23,664 nucleotides of DNA, from assembly GCA_910579145.1 (NCBI GenBank), contig CAJTTQ010000041.1, positions 1 through 23,664 on the forward strand, in the 5' to 3' direction. Below are positions 6,204 through 13,973 of the stretch, piece after piece. The notes under the pieces were generated by a model that worked only from the letters and a program-made list of their open reading frames with translations, was not told the DNA's origin and did not search any database. The number at the start of each line of letters is the position of its first letter. The stretch's first letter is position 1. Position numbers and translations under genes: made by a program. Source of the stretch: an uncultured Eubacterium sp. GTDB lineage: Bacteria; Bacillota; Clostridia; Lachnospirales; Lachnospiraceae.

Positions 6204-7202
6204 TTAGTCCTGCATTTCGAGTCCAAAATGCTGATATGTTTTCTCTGTTACCATGCGTCCTCGCGGCGTCCTCGCGAGAAATCCATTTTGTATGAGATAC
6301 GGTTCATAGACGTCCTCGATCGTACCGCTGTCCTCTCCGATACTTGCCGCTAACGTCTCCAGTCCCACAGGGCCGCCGGTAAATTTATCGATCATCGTCA
6401 TCAGGATTTCACGGTCGGTATTATCAAGTCCGAATGTATCGACTTCCAGCAGATCCAGGGCAAAATCAGCGACCTCCCGCGTGATCCTTCCATCGTACTT
6501 TACCTGCGCAAAATCCCTTACCCGCTTTAAGAGCCGGTTGGCAAGCCGCGGTGTCCCCCTGGAACGTCTAGCGATCTCAACCGCCCCCATCTCGTCGATC
6601 TCAACGTGGAACACGCCTGCCGACCGCCTGACGATCGTCGTCAGTTCCTCCACCGTATAAAATTCAAGCTTATTTACGACCCCAAACCGGTCTCGGAGCG
6701 GAGCCGTCAGCATCCCGGCACGCGTCGTCGCCCCCACCAGTGTAAACCGCGGCAGATCCAGACGGATGCTCCGCGCCGAGGCACCTTTCCCGATCACAAT
6801 ATCAATCGCGAAATCCTCCATCGCCGGATACAGAACCTCTTCCACCTGACGGTTCAGCCGGTGGATTTCATCGACGAAAAGCAGGTCGCCCTCCTGCAGA
6901 TTGTTGAGGATGGACGCGATCTCCCCCGGTTTCTCGATCGCCGGCCCGGACGTGATCTTTAAGTGAACCCCCATCTCATTGGCGATGATACTGGCAAGCG
7001 TCGTTTTTCCGAGTCCCGGCGGGCCATATAGCAAAACGTGGTCGAGCGCTTCCCCTCTCTCCTTCGCCGCCTCGATAAAAACCTTCAGATTTTCTTTCGC
7101 CTTTTTCTGCCCGATATAATCACGGAGAAGTTTCGGCCGGAGACTATTTTCAATCTTATAATCCTCTTCCATGACATCGGTTGAAATCACACGTTTTTCC
7201 AT
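6204..7202 (-). CDS. ruvB: Holliday junction branch migration ATPase RuvB
   Basis: This 332-residue protein has full length for RuvB. Walker A is GPPGLGKT at residues 60-67, Walker B is LLFVDEIHR with Asp111-Glu112, sensor 1 and the arginine-finger region lie in GATTRAGMLTAPLRDRFG, and the C-terminal winged helix ends in LARTPRGRMVTEKTYQHFG. As a hexameric ring it pumps DNA through RuvA-bound four-way junctions during recombinational repair. It starts 12 bp after the ruvA stop with an AGGAGAGGG ribosome binding site. The ruvA-ruvB order and spacing are standard; ruvC is not in the window, as in many Firmicutes that use RecU instead. Confidence 0.98.
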   Translation of the reverse strand: MEKRVISTDVMEEDYKIENSLRPKLLRDYIGQKKAKENLKVFIEAAKERGEALDHVLLYGPPGLGKTTLASIIANEMGVHLKITSGPAIEKPGEIASILNNLQEGDLLFVDEIHRLNRQVEEVLYPAMEDFAIDIVIGKGASARSIRLDLPRFTLVGATTRAGMLTAPLRDRFGVVNKLEFYTVEELTTIVRRSAGVFHVEIDEMGAVEIARRSRGTPRLANRLLKRVRDFAQVKYDGRITREVADFALDLLEVDTFGLDNTDREILMTMIDKFTGGPVGLETLAASIGEDSGTIEDVYEPYLIQNGFLARTPRGRMVTEKTYQHFGLEMQD

Positions 7203-7214
7203 ATCCCTCTCCTT

Positions 7215-7835
7215 TTATATGTTCTTCAGTCCGGCCTTCAGTATGTCCTCCACTGTCATTTCCGGCGTGACAGACACCTTCTTTACGGCCTTCATCGCCT
7301 CGGTGCCCGTGTATCCGAGTGCCACAAGCGCCTGCACGGCCTCGTTTACCGCCGATCCGCCATCGCTGGAAAAAGCTGCTCCCTCGGCGCCGCCAGCCGC
7401 TCCTCTATCTAAAACGCCTTCCACCGCTTCCTCAAAGTCCATCTTATCTTTTAATTCCAAAATAAGCTTGCCAGCCGTTTTTTTTCCGATGCCTGGCGCT
7501 TTGGATATACTCCTGGCATCGTCTGCGAGAATGGCAAACCGCAGGGCATCCGCATCCATGACCGATAAAATACCGAGCGCGCCTTTCGGCCCGATGCCGC
7601 TCACCGTAATGAGCAGTTTAAACATCGCGAGCTCATCTTTCGTGAGAAAGCCAAAAAGCTGCTGGCAGTCCTCGCGCACATACATATATGTATAGATCTT
7701 TACTTCATGTCCCGCCGGCGGCAGCGCAGATACGACGGACATCGGGACCATGATTTCAAATCCCATGCCCTGGTTTTCCACAACGATCTGATTTTCGCCA
7801 ACCGTATCTAACACGCCTTTTATAAAGTGTATCAT
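7215..7835 (-). CDS. ruvA: Holliday junction DNA-binding protein RuvA
   Basis: This 206-residue protein starts MIHFIKGVLDT, as RuvA proteins do. The in-frame ATG four codons earlier is less likely because GGGGAATGAT is well placed for the inner start. Domain I (about 1-63) is the OB fold. Domain II holds two helix-hairpin-helix motifs (VSGIGPKGALGIL and APGIGKKTAGKLI). A Gly/Ala linker follows, and domain III (about 155-206, ALVALGYTGTEAMKAVKKV) is the part that contacts RuvB. It binds the four-way junction as a tetramer and loads RuvB. It is cotranscribed with ruvB and follows the cardiolipin synthase gene by 21 bp. Confidence 0.98.
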   Translation of the reverse strand: MIHFIKGVLDTVGENQIVVENQGMGFEIMVPMSVVSALPPAGHEVKIYTYMYVREDCQQLFGFLTKDELAMFKLLITVSGIGPKGALGILSVMDADALRFAILADDARSISKAPGIGKKTAGKLILELKDKMDFEEAVEGVLDRGAAGGAEGAAFSSDGGSAVNEAVQALVALGYTGTEAMKAVKKVSVTPEMTVEDILKAGLKNI

Positions 7836-7856
7836 ATCATTCCCCATTTCTGCCTG

Positions 7857-9428
7857 TCATACAAGAGTAGAAAATACTTTTAGTACATGCTGGACCGCCT
7901 TTCGCATGAACGGCCGGTCCAGCCACTCCTCATAACTTATTTCGCGGCTCACTGCAAACGTATCCTCAAAATCCTTATGGATATGCGTTAAAAATTCACT
8001 GTCATACACCCACACACCATTTTCGTAATGCAGATAAAAACTGCGGTAATCCAAATTGATCGTTCCGACGACGGCACAGTGTTCGGACATGACCACTTTT
8101 GAGTGGATAAATCCCGGGGTATACTCGTAGATGCGTATCCCATACGCCAACAGGATCCCATAATTGTACTCCGTCAGCCATTTCACATGTTTTTTATCCG
8201 GAATGCTCGGCGTGATGATACGCACATCCACGCCCCGGCATTTCGCCTCGATCAGACTTTGTATGAGTGTTTCCTCTAAGATCAGATAAGGTGTCATGAC
8301 ATACAGAATCTTCCCCGCGTAATTCATCATCTGCTTATACACACTTCCCACAAAACTCTGTGGACTGAGCGCCGGCCCGTCCCGAAGGACATGGCAGTAC
8401 ATCTTCGTCTCTGGAAACGCGGCGCTTGGACGGTAGGATTCGATATCAAGCTTTTGCTTGTACGCGCACACGGACCACATTTCCAGAAAGGCGATCGTCA
8501 GTCCCCACACCGCATCCCCCTGGATACGGATTCCCGCATCTTTCCATACACCAAACCGCTCGATCAGGTTGGCATATTCATCCGCGATATTAAAACCGCC
8601 CGTGTATCCGATATTCCCGTCGATGATCACGATCTTCTGGTGATCCCGGAAGTTCATGTACAGCTTGCTCGCATATTTGTGGATCGGATTAAATACCTCG
8701 ACCTCAAACCCTTCTGCCCGCAGCCTGGACGCAAAATGTTTGCCGGTACGGAACATGGCGCCGAAGTCGTCGTACAAAAATTTAACTTCGACCCCCTCTT
8801 TTATTTTGCGCAGCAGGATTTCATGGATCTGATCCCAGATCGCCCCTTCCGCCACAATAAAAAATTCCAGAAAAACAAAAGACTCCGCGTGCTCCAGATC
8901 CTCGAACAAGTCCTCAAACGCTTCTTCCCCAAACGCGTAATACTCCGCGGTATTGTTTTTAAAGATCGGAGAGCCTTTTGCGGTCATATATTTTGACATA
9001 CGCGAAGAAACCGGATGCGCATCTGAAAATTCCCGCGCCACCTCCGGATCCTGAACGAGCCATCTGTCAGTATGCTTGATCTGAGCCGCGATTGCTTTGT
9101 TTAACTTATTTTTCTTTCCAACCTTTCCCCAGAGGTTAAACATGATCAGTCCGGAAATCGGAAAAATCAAAATCATACAGAGCCATGAGAATTTATATGA
9201 ATAATTCCGGCTGTCATTCGTGAGGGCCAATATGCCAAAGATCCCCGACAGCTCGATCAAAATATAAAACTGCACGGCATACTCACGAAACAGAAACGGT
9301 GTCAGAACAATGATCGCAAACTGCAGTAAGACGAGAGCGCCCACGATGCAGGCCCGGAAAAAACCGCTCAGGCTTCCCTGCATCCTTCCTTTTAGCTTTT
9401 TTAATCTTCCTTTCTTTTTCGTAATCAT
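7857..9428 (-). CDS. cls: Cardiolipin synthase (phospholipase D superfamily)
   Basis: This 523-residue protein joins phosphatidylglycerol units into cardiolipin at the inner membrane. Two N-terminal membrane helices (about 25-48 and 53-70), with a third hydrophobic stretch (81-100), form the PLDc_N anchor. Two HKD active sites follow. The first is complete: His263, Lys265 and Asp270 in HQKIVIIDGNIGYTGG. The second is His442, Lys444 and Glu449 in HSKVVMSEHCAVVGTINLDY, with Glu where Asp is usual. Length matches bacterial Cls (about 480-520). The ATG has GGAAGG nine nt upstream. It is 218 bp from the divergent yprB-like gene and may be cotranscribed with ruvAB downstream. The basic N-terminus is typical. 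Confidence 0.94.
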   Translation of the reverse strand: MITKKKGRLKKLKGRMQGSLSGFFRACIVGALVLLQFAIIVLTPFLFREYAVQFYILIELSGIFGILALTNDSRNYSYKFSWLCMILIFPISGLIMFNLWGKVGKKNKLNKAIAAQIKHTDRWLVQDPEVAREFSDAHPVSSRMSKYMTAKGSPIFKNNTAEYYAFGEEAFEDLFEDLEHAESFVFLEFFIVAEGAIWDQIHEILLRKIKEGVEVKFLYDDFGAMFRTGKHFASRLRAEGFEVEVFNPIHKYASKLYMNFRDHQKIVIIDGNIGYTGGFNIADEYANLIERFGVWKDAGIRIQGDAVWGLTIAFLEMWSVCAYKQKLDIESYRPSAAFPETKMYCHVLRDGPALSPQSFVGSVYKQMMNYAGKILYVMTPYLILEETLIQSLIEAKCRGVDVRIITPSIPDKKHVKWLTEYNYGILLAYGIRIYEYTPGFIHSKVVMSEHCAVVGTINLDYRSFYLHYENGVWVYDSEFLTHIHKDFEDTFAVSREISYEEWLDRPFMRKAVQHVLKVFSTLV

Positions 9429-9569
9429 GTCGTATCCTTCCTGCTATTTTTTCTTTTCTATTTTTACGCTTATAGCTTATCATAACACAGGATTGAAAAT
9501 TTTTCCACGATAACTTTACAATAGTTTTCCCAAATGCTCTAAAAAATATAAATAACCGCCTTTCACACA

Positions 9570-9599
9570 TTGGACTTATTCGCGCAGAAATGATATACT
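9570..9599 (+). promoter_or_regulatory. Promoter of the yprB-like gene
   Basis: TTGGAC (9570-9575) and TATACT (9594-9599) are separated by 18 bp, about 47 bp ahead of the ATG at 9647. It lies in the 218-bp gap shared with the divergent cardiolipin synthase gene. For the latter, only a weak TATGAT-like -10 (minus strand, near 9480) without a good -35 is visible. Confidence 0.6.
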
Positions 9600-9646
9600 G
9601 ACATGGACGATATCAATGATCTGAACAAACAGGGGGTAACACTTCC

Positions 9647-10828
9647 ATGCAAACATTTGACCAAACGCACCCATTCCAAAACGATGCGCTTGATGTCCTC
9701 TCGGCGTGCTCTCAGGACAAGAACGAACGCTTTTGTTTTTTCGATATCGAGACGACGGGACTTTCCCCGAACGTTTCTTCCCTTTATCTGATCGGCGTTC
9801 TCTGGCAGGATGCCGGGGACGGCCTTTTCCATACGAGACAATGGTTCGCCGACGATTATATAAGCGAAAAGGATATCATTGATGCTTTTACCCGGTTTCT
9901 GTCCGGTTTTACGACGCTCGTTCATTACAACGGCTCCGGTTTTGATATCCCCTACATAGAAAAAAAGTGCCGCAAACTGGATCTGCCCTCTCCGTTCCAG
10001 CACATAAAAAGTTTTGATGTGTTCCGCGAAATACGCGCGCTGAAATCCCTTTTTCATACGCCGGACCTGAAACTAGCCACGGTCGAAACACTCGTCGGTT
10101 TCGCGCGGACAGACCGTCTGTCGGGCAGGGACTGCATCCAGGTCTATTCTAATTTTATGCAGAGAAAATATTTCCGGGATAACGAAGCGATGGAATCCGA
10201 ACGTCAAAAACTTCTTTTGCACAACAGGGAAGACCTGGCCGGCACCTATTTATCCGCGGGCCTCCTCGCCTATCGCTGCCCTGCCGTGTTAGAAAACGTG
10301 AAAACATCCGGCCATACAGTCCAGGCCGTCTATCGAATGTCTGCTGCCGCGCCTTTTTCGCTTTTCCGGGAAGGCCAACTGTGCCAGGAACAGCATGCAC
10401 TTTCTCGGAACGGTGGACCGAGCCAGGAACAGCCTTCACTTTCTCGGAACAGCGAACCGGACAGATTTTCCGTTCAATTTGAGAAAAACCGCATCCTGCT
10501 TCGCATCCCGTTATCGGAGGGAACTCTCTGTCATTTTTTCCCGAACTACAAAGATTATTATTATCTGCCGGCAGAAGATACTGCCGTCCATAAAAGCGTG
10601 GGCACTTATGTAGAAGCCCGGTTCCGCGAACAGGCCAAGGCATCCAACTGTCAGGTAAAAAAAGAAGGTGCATTTATTCCCATTCCAAAAGATGTCTCCA
10701 CAGAAGACCTTCTTTTGTTCCGCTCCTGCTATAAATCCAAACAGCAATATGTGTTATGGGACGAAAAAACAGAACAGGACACCCCATTTTGGGAATCGCT
10801 CCTGCTCTGTCTCATCCGGCAGATCTGA
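9647..10828 (+). CDS. RNase H-like domain protein, YprB type (predicted 3'-5' exonuclease)
   Basis: This 393-residue protein has an RNase H-like / DEDD exonuclease domain at about 25-210. Motif I is FFDIETTGLSP, motif II is LVHYNGSGFDIPYIEKKC, and motif III falls in HNREDLAGTYL. These carry the Asp/Glu metal ligands. Bacillus subtilis YprB is the nearest named relative; its biological substrate is not established to my knowledge. A variable linker (about 225-285) contains a 13-residue tandem duplication. The C-terminal 110 residues (YKDYYYLPAEDTAVHKSVGTY onward) resemble the conserved tail of this family. The ATG has AGGGGGTAA nine nt upstream, and a promoter is at 9570-9599. It is convergent with purE, with 62 bp between stops. 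Confidence 0.82.
   Translation: MQTFDQTHPFQNDALDVLSACSQDKNERFCFFDIETTGLSPNVSSLYLIGVLWQDAGDGLFHTRQWFADDYISEKDIIDAFTRFLSGFTTLVHYNGSGFDIPYIEKKCRKLDLPSPFQHIKSFDVFREIRALKSLFHTPDLKLATVETLVGFARTDRLSGRDCIQVYSNFMQRKYFRDNEAMESERQKLLLHNREDLAGTYLSAGLLAYRCPAVLENVKTSGHTVQAVYRMSAAAPFSLFREGQLCQEQHALSRNGGPSQEQPSLSRNSEPDRFSVQFEKNRILLRIPLSEGTLCHFFPNYKDYYYLPAEDTAVHKSVGTYVEARFREQAKASNCQVKKEGAFIPIPKDVSTEDLLLFRSCYKSKQQYVLWDEKTEQDTPFWESLLLCLIRQI
10383..10460 (+). repeat. 39-bp in-frame tandem duplication inside the yprB-like gene
   Basis: Copy 1 is 10383-10421 and copy 2 is 10422-10460. Both open GCCAGGAACAGC and share CACTTTCTCGGAAC. The period of 39 bp keeps the frame and gives CQEQHALSRNGGP followed by SQEQPSLSRNSEP. 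The copies differ at a few positions, so the event is not brand new. It sits in the linker between nuclease and C-terminal regions. Confidence 0.85.
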
Positions 10829-10890
10829 TCCTGCAACTGCAATCTGTCAGAAACAATCTGTATGATCCAACCCGACAGACCGCATGTTTC

Positions 10891-11403
10891 CTACATCTGT
10901 CTGATGTACTCCTCATACCCGATCTTCTCGAGTTTTTCCGCTTTTGCGGACACACCGTCTTTCATCTCGGTCTTATAGTCTTTCAGCTTTTTCCGCAGTT
11001 CCCTGTCCGACACGGCAAGGATCTTCGCCGCCAGGATACCGGCATTGGCGGCGCCGTCAATGGCGACCGTAGCGACCGGGATACCGGATGGCATCTGCAC
11101 GATCGAGTACAGGCTGTCCACACCGCCCACCGATTTCGTGTGGATCGGGATACCGATGACCGGAAGGTCAAACAGTGCCGCGCACATGCCCGGCAGATGA
11201 GCGGCTCCGCCGGCGCCGGCGATGATGACCTCAATGCCCCGCTCCTCCGCCTTTGTCGCGTAATCCACAAAGACATCCGGCATGCGGTGCGCGGATATGA
11301 TCGTCATCTCGTACCCGATCCCAAATTTCTCCAACATCTGAGCCGCCTTCTGCATCACGGGCAGATCGGAATCGCTGCCCATTAAAATTCCTACTTTTGT
11401 CAT
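10891..11403 (-). CDS. purE: N5-carboxyaminoimidazole ribonucleotide mutase (PurE class I)
   Basis: This 170-residue protein converts N5-CAIR to CAIR in de novo purine synthesis. The hallmarks are all present: MTKVGILMGSDSDLPVM at the start with the Ser-Asp pair, ISAHRMPD with the catalytic His, and a Gly-rich AGAGGAAHLPGM loop. The length is typical for class I. The ATG at 11403 is preceded by AGAGGA; the longer frame upstream is not conserved. No purK or other purine gene is adjacent in the window, so the N5-CAIR synthase must be elsewhere if this is a class I enzyme as it appears. It follows the aminopeptidase gene by about 97 bp on the same strand. Confidence 0.96.
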   Translation of the reverse strand: MTKVGILMGSDSDLPVMQKAAQMLEKFGIGYEMTIISAHRMPDVFVDYATKAEERGIEVIIAGAGGAAHLPGMCAALFDLPVIGIPIHTKSVGGVDSLYSIVQMPSGIPVATVAIDGAANAGILAAKILAVSDRELRKKLKDYKTEMKDGVSAKAEKLEKIGYEEYIRQM

Positions 11404-11469
11404 GATTATCCTCTTTTCTTTTTTGTTATTTTTATGCTCTGGATCGCTCCGCCGTTTTCCGGCCCCTGC

Positions 11470-11511
11470 CATCCTGCATTATTCCATATCGTCCCCGCAT
11501 CATTCCATATC
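11470..11511. repeat. 21-bp tandem duplication across the aminopeptidase stop codon
   Basis: Units 11470-11490 and 11491-11511 match at 16 of 21 positions, including ten in a row (ATTCCATATC). On the minus strand each unit begins with codons Asp-Met-Glu-stop: GATATGGAATGA in the first, GATATGGAATAA in the second. The duplication thus places a second in-frame stop 21 bp after the first. Confidence 0.75.
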
Positions 11512-13503
11512 ATTTAGTACTTCCGTTCCCGCAAGCACAAACCTTCCGTCGCGGATCAGGGCGATCTCCCTGCCGTCCTTTGTGAGAACGACAATGTCGC
11601 CCAGCTCATCATACGGGATCGTAATGTCCGTATGACAGTTAAAATATGCCTTTTCAATGTCCGTGTGGCGCCGTGCCGAGCACTCATTTTCCTTGGCGAC
11701 GATCTCTTTGCCATCCGGGTTATGGAGCACGACATCTTCGCTCATCGCATAACACGTATCGCCGACCGCGAAATGCGGGCCTGTTTTTTCCGCGATCAGG
11801 ATCGGGAGTTTGGCCTCGATACCATATTTCCTTCCCATCTTATACGCCGTCGTATTCGTGCCGATCGCAAATTCCCCCATCGGAAGCGTCTCCCGGTTAT
11901 AGAGGACATTTTCCCGGATATACGATCTATTTTCCTCTTCCGAGTCATAATTTGAACAGCTGTAACCGCTGATCATCCCGTCCTCAAATTCCATGCGCAG
12001 ATCCTCATACCGAAGTTCGTTTAAATACACCTTTGTCACATGGAGAACGCCGTTCGTTCCTTTGAGTACCGGGGACGTAAAGACCTCTCCCACCGGGATA
12101 TTGACATCGGCCAGACAGTTTTCAAAATTCGTTTCCGTTTGCGGATCTTTCAGTTCGTGAAGCTTCACGGTGAGATCCGTCTGGTTTTCTCCCCGGCCGG
12201 TAATATGAACCCGGTCTCCCTGATCCAGCGCGTCGATCAGCGCCTGATGGATCTTGCGGTACAACCCCATGTCAAGCGTATTCAATTTGATCGTCTCCGC
12301 AAAAATTTCTTCAAAATCTTCCCCAATCTCCGGGATCGGAAAAGCGATGATCGTAAAACTCCGCTCCTCTTCCTTGATATACCGGCTCTGTATGAGGGCG
12401 TAATCTCTTCGGTATCCGACCGACAATTTCTGCTGTTCCGGCGTATATGACAGGCTTTCCGGCTTTTTCTGCGGAACAAATAATTTCTCACCGAACACTT
12501 CCATCAGCGCAGGCCCGGCAAATTTCCCCGCCAGCTCCCGGTGTGCTTCAAACGCCTTTTCCACATGGGCCAGTTTTTCTTTGACGAGGGCATGATTGAG
12601 ATAAAGCGCGTCATCAAACCGATGATCATACATATACTGTTTGTTGGCCGGCGTCGTACACACGCCGACCGCCCTCGTGTTGGACTGCTTAAAAATGACC
12701 GGTACGAGTCCCATTTTCGCGAACAGCCGCACCGACTCCCGGATCACGCGCTCAAACCCGATATTATAACGGATCCCTACCGTCTCCTTTTGCGACAGAT
12801 CGATCCCTGCCGCGATAAATCCCTGGCGGTACCCTTCGGTAAATGTCCGCGCCATCCGCGCGATCGTCTCCTGTGGGAGCGAGCCAATATAGCGCGCGGT
12901 ACGTATTTCATTGTCCGTGATATGTTCGCCGTAATAGTACAGGTATCTGTCGTCTTCCAAGTCACTCTCCATGACGATGTTCACCAGTCTGTCCCTCGAC
13001 GGATCAAGGAGCTTGCGGATATTCTTTTCCGTATAATACTCATCGTAATCGTGTACGTAATAATACAGCGTTTCCTTTAGCCACCTGGCCGCGTCCTGCT
13101 CGGTCGTGAGCACTGTATACACCTGTAAAAATAATTCCATCAAAAGGACAAGCGATTCCCTGTCCCCGTCATAGGCGTCGTCAATCCCGTCGCGAAACCG
13201 GCTGTACAGGCTGCAGAGAACGCCGCCTTCCTCTTTTCCAAACTGCTCGCAGCAGACGCGGGGATTGGCATAGGAATGTTCATAGTTCCCATCCCTAATG
13301 TCCTCATATAACACACGGTTCCATTCTTTCAATGTTTCCACCGGAACCTCGTCGATTCCGGCCTGCACGGCACAGTATACCTGATCCAGTGACTGGAACA
13401 GTTCTGCCGCATTGTGACAATAAGCACGGTATGTCCCGTCCCCGCCATCCTCGTTGAGGATCTGACGGATCCGCTCCTGTGCCAACTGATATCGTTCCTC
13501 CAT
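11500..13503 (-). CDS. M29-family metalloaminopeptidase with long N-terminal extension
   Basis: The C-terminal half of this 667-residue protein is an M29 (AmpS/aminopeptidase T) catalytic domain that removes N-terminal residues using two metal ions. The ligands can be placed by motif and spacing: Glu473 (VGEVFTSP), Glu544 (MGEFAIGTN), His577 (GPHFAVG), Tyr585, and His624 with Asp626 (NCHTDITIPYD). These spacings are close to those of the AmpS family (Glu, Glu, His, Tyr, His-x-Asp). Typical M29 enzymes are about 370-415 residues. Here the first 230 residues form an extra acidic, Tyr-rich helical region (for example LKETLYYYVHDYDEYYTEK) I cannot assign to a domain. The ATG has GAGAGGAAG upstream. 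The 3' end is duplicated at 11470-11511. It lies between rnpB and purE. Confidence 0.85.
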   Translation of the reverse strand: MEERYQLAQERIRQILNEDGGDGTYRAYCHNAAELFQSLDQVYCAVQAGIDEVPVETLKEWNRVLYEDIRDGNYEHSYANPRVCCEQFGKEEGGVLCSLYSRFRDGIDDAYDGDRESLVLLMELFLQVYTVLTTEQDAARWLKETLYYYVHDYDEYYTEKNIRKLLDPSRDRLVNIVMESDLEDDRYLYYYGEHITDNEIRTARYIGSLPQETIARMARTFTEGYRQGFIAAGIDLSQKETVGIRYNIGFERVIRESVRLFAKMGLVPVIFKQSNTRAVGVCTTPANKQYMYDHRFDDALYLNHALVKEKLAHVEKAFEAHRELAGKFAGPALMEVFGEKLFVPQKKPESLSYTPEQQKLSVGYRRDYALIQSRYIKEEERSFTIIAFPIPEIGEDFEEIFAETIKLNTLDMGLYRKIHQALIDALDQGDRVHITGRGENQTDLTVKLHELKDPQTETNFENCLADVNIPVGEVFTSPVLKGTNGVLHVTKVYLNELRYEDLRMEFEDGMISGYSCSNYDSEEENRSYIRENVLYNRETLPMGEFAIGTNTTAYKMGRKYGIEAKLPILIAEKTGPHFAVGDTCYAMSEDVVLHNPDGKEIVAKENECSARRHTDIEKAYFNCHTDITIPYDELGDIVVLTKDGREIALIRDGRFVLAGTEVLNDME

Positions 13504-13596
13504 ATCTTCCTCTCAATTTTTCTCATTTTTTATTTACTATTTTTTATGATGGCGTTTCTTGTTTTAAAATCTAAAACCCGCCAAAATATAAGAAAT

Positions 13597-13961
13597 GAGC
13601 AGCACGATAAGCCGAGTTCTGTCGTTGGATGATCATCTATCTGGACCTGCTGTTACCAACAGGCTCTAGCGACCTACCCGAAAGCACGACGGGCCGCCGT
13701 ATCGCTCTCTGTTCGGTCTTGCTTCGGATGGGGTTTACATGTGCCCTTTCTGTTACCAGAAAGGCGGTGAGCTCTTACCTCGCCTTTCCACCCTTACCGG
13801 CCGTCATGGCCTGATGGCTATAACGGCCGGCGGTTTATTTCTGTTGCACTGGCCTGGGAGTCACCTCCACCGGACGTTATCCGGCATCCTGCCCTGTGAA
13901 GCTCGGACTTTCCTCACCTGAGACCTTTCGGTACGGACAGGTGCGATCATCTGTGCTGCTC
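13597..13961 (-). ncRNA. rnpB: RNase P RNA (bacterial type A-like)
   Basis: Read on the minus strand, the RNA opens with GAGCAGCAC, which pairs with GTGCTGCTC at the 3' end to form helix P1. Signature core elements follow in order: GAGGAAAGTCCGAGCTTCAC and CAGGGCAGGATGCCGG (P4 5' side region), CAGAAATAAACCGCC, GTAAGGGTGGAAAGGCGAGG, and near the 3' end GACAGAACTCGGCTTA (P4 3' side). It is the catalytic RNA that trims the 5' leader from tRNA precursors; its protein partner RnpA is not in the window. It begins 12 nt after the nucleoside kinase stop. A TATTAT at 13982-13987 could be its -10, but the nearest TTGTCA is 21 bp upstream of that, so the promoter is uncertain. No clear terminator is visible between it and the aminopeptidase gene. 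Confidence 0.97.
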
Positions 13962-13973
13962 ATACTTTCTACT

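Noticed and set aside
9563..10057. 164-codon minus-strand frame opposite the yprB-like gene
   Set aside because: It covers the conserved DEDD nuclease motifs in antisense and has no ribosome site or family features.
10829..10890. Possible bidirectional terminator between the yprB-like gene and purE
   Set aside because: Only a 5-bp CTGTC/GACAG match with a long loop and no T run was found.
10756..11385. 209-codon plus-strand frame opposite purE
   Set aside because: It is antisense to a highly conserved purine enzyme and is His/Arg/Asp-rich without motifs.
13504..13596. Possible rnpB terminator (GTTTTAGATTTTAAAAC)
   Set aside because: The stem is AT-only and interrupted, with no clean T tract, so it is not supportable as an intrinsic terminator.
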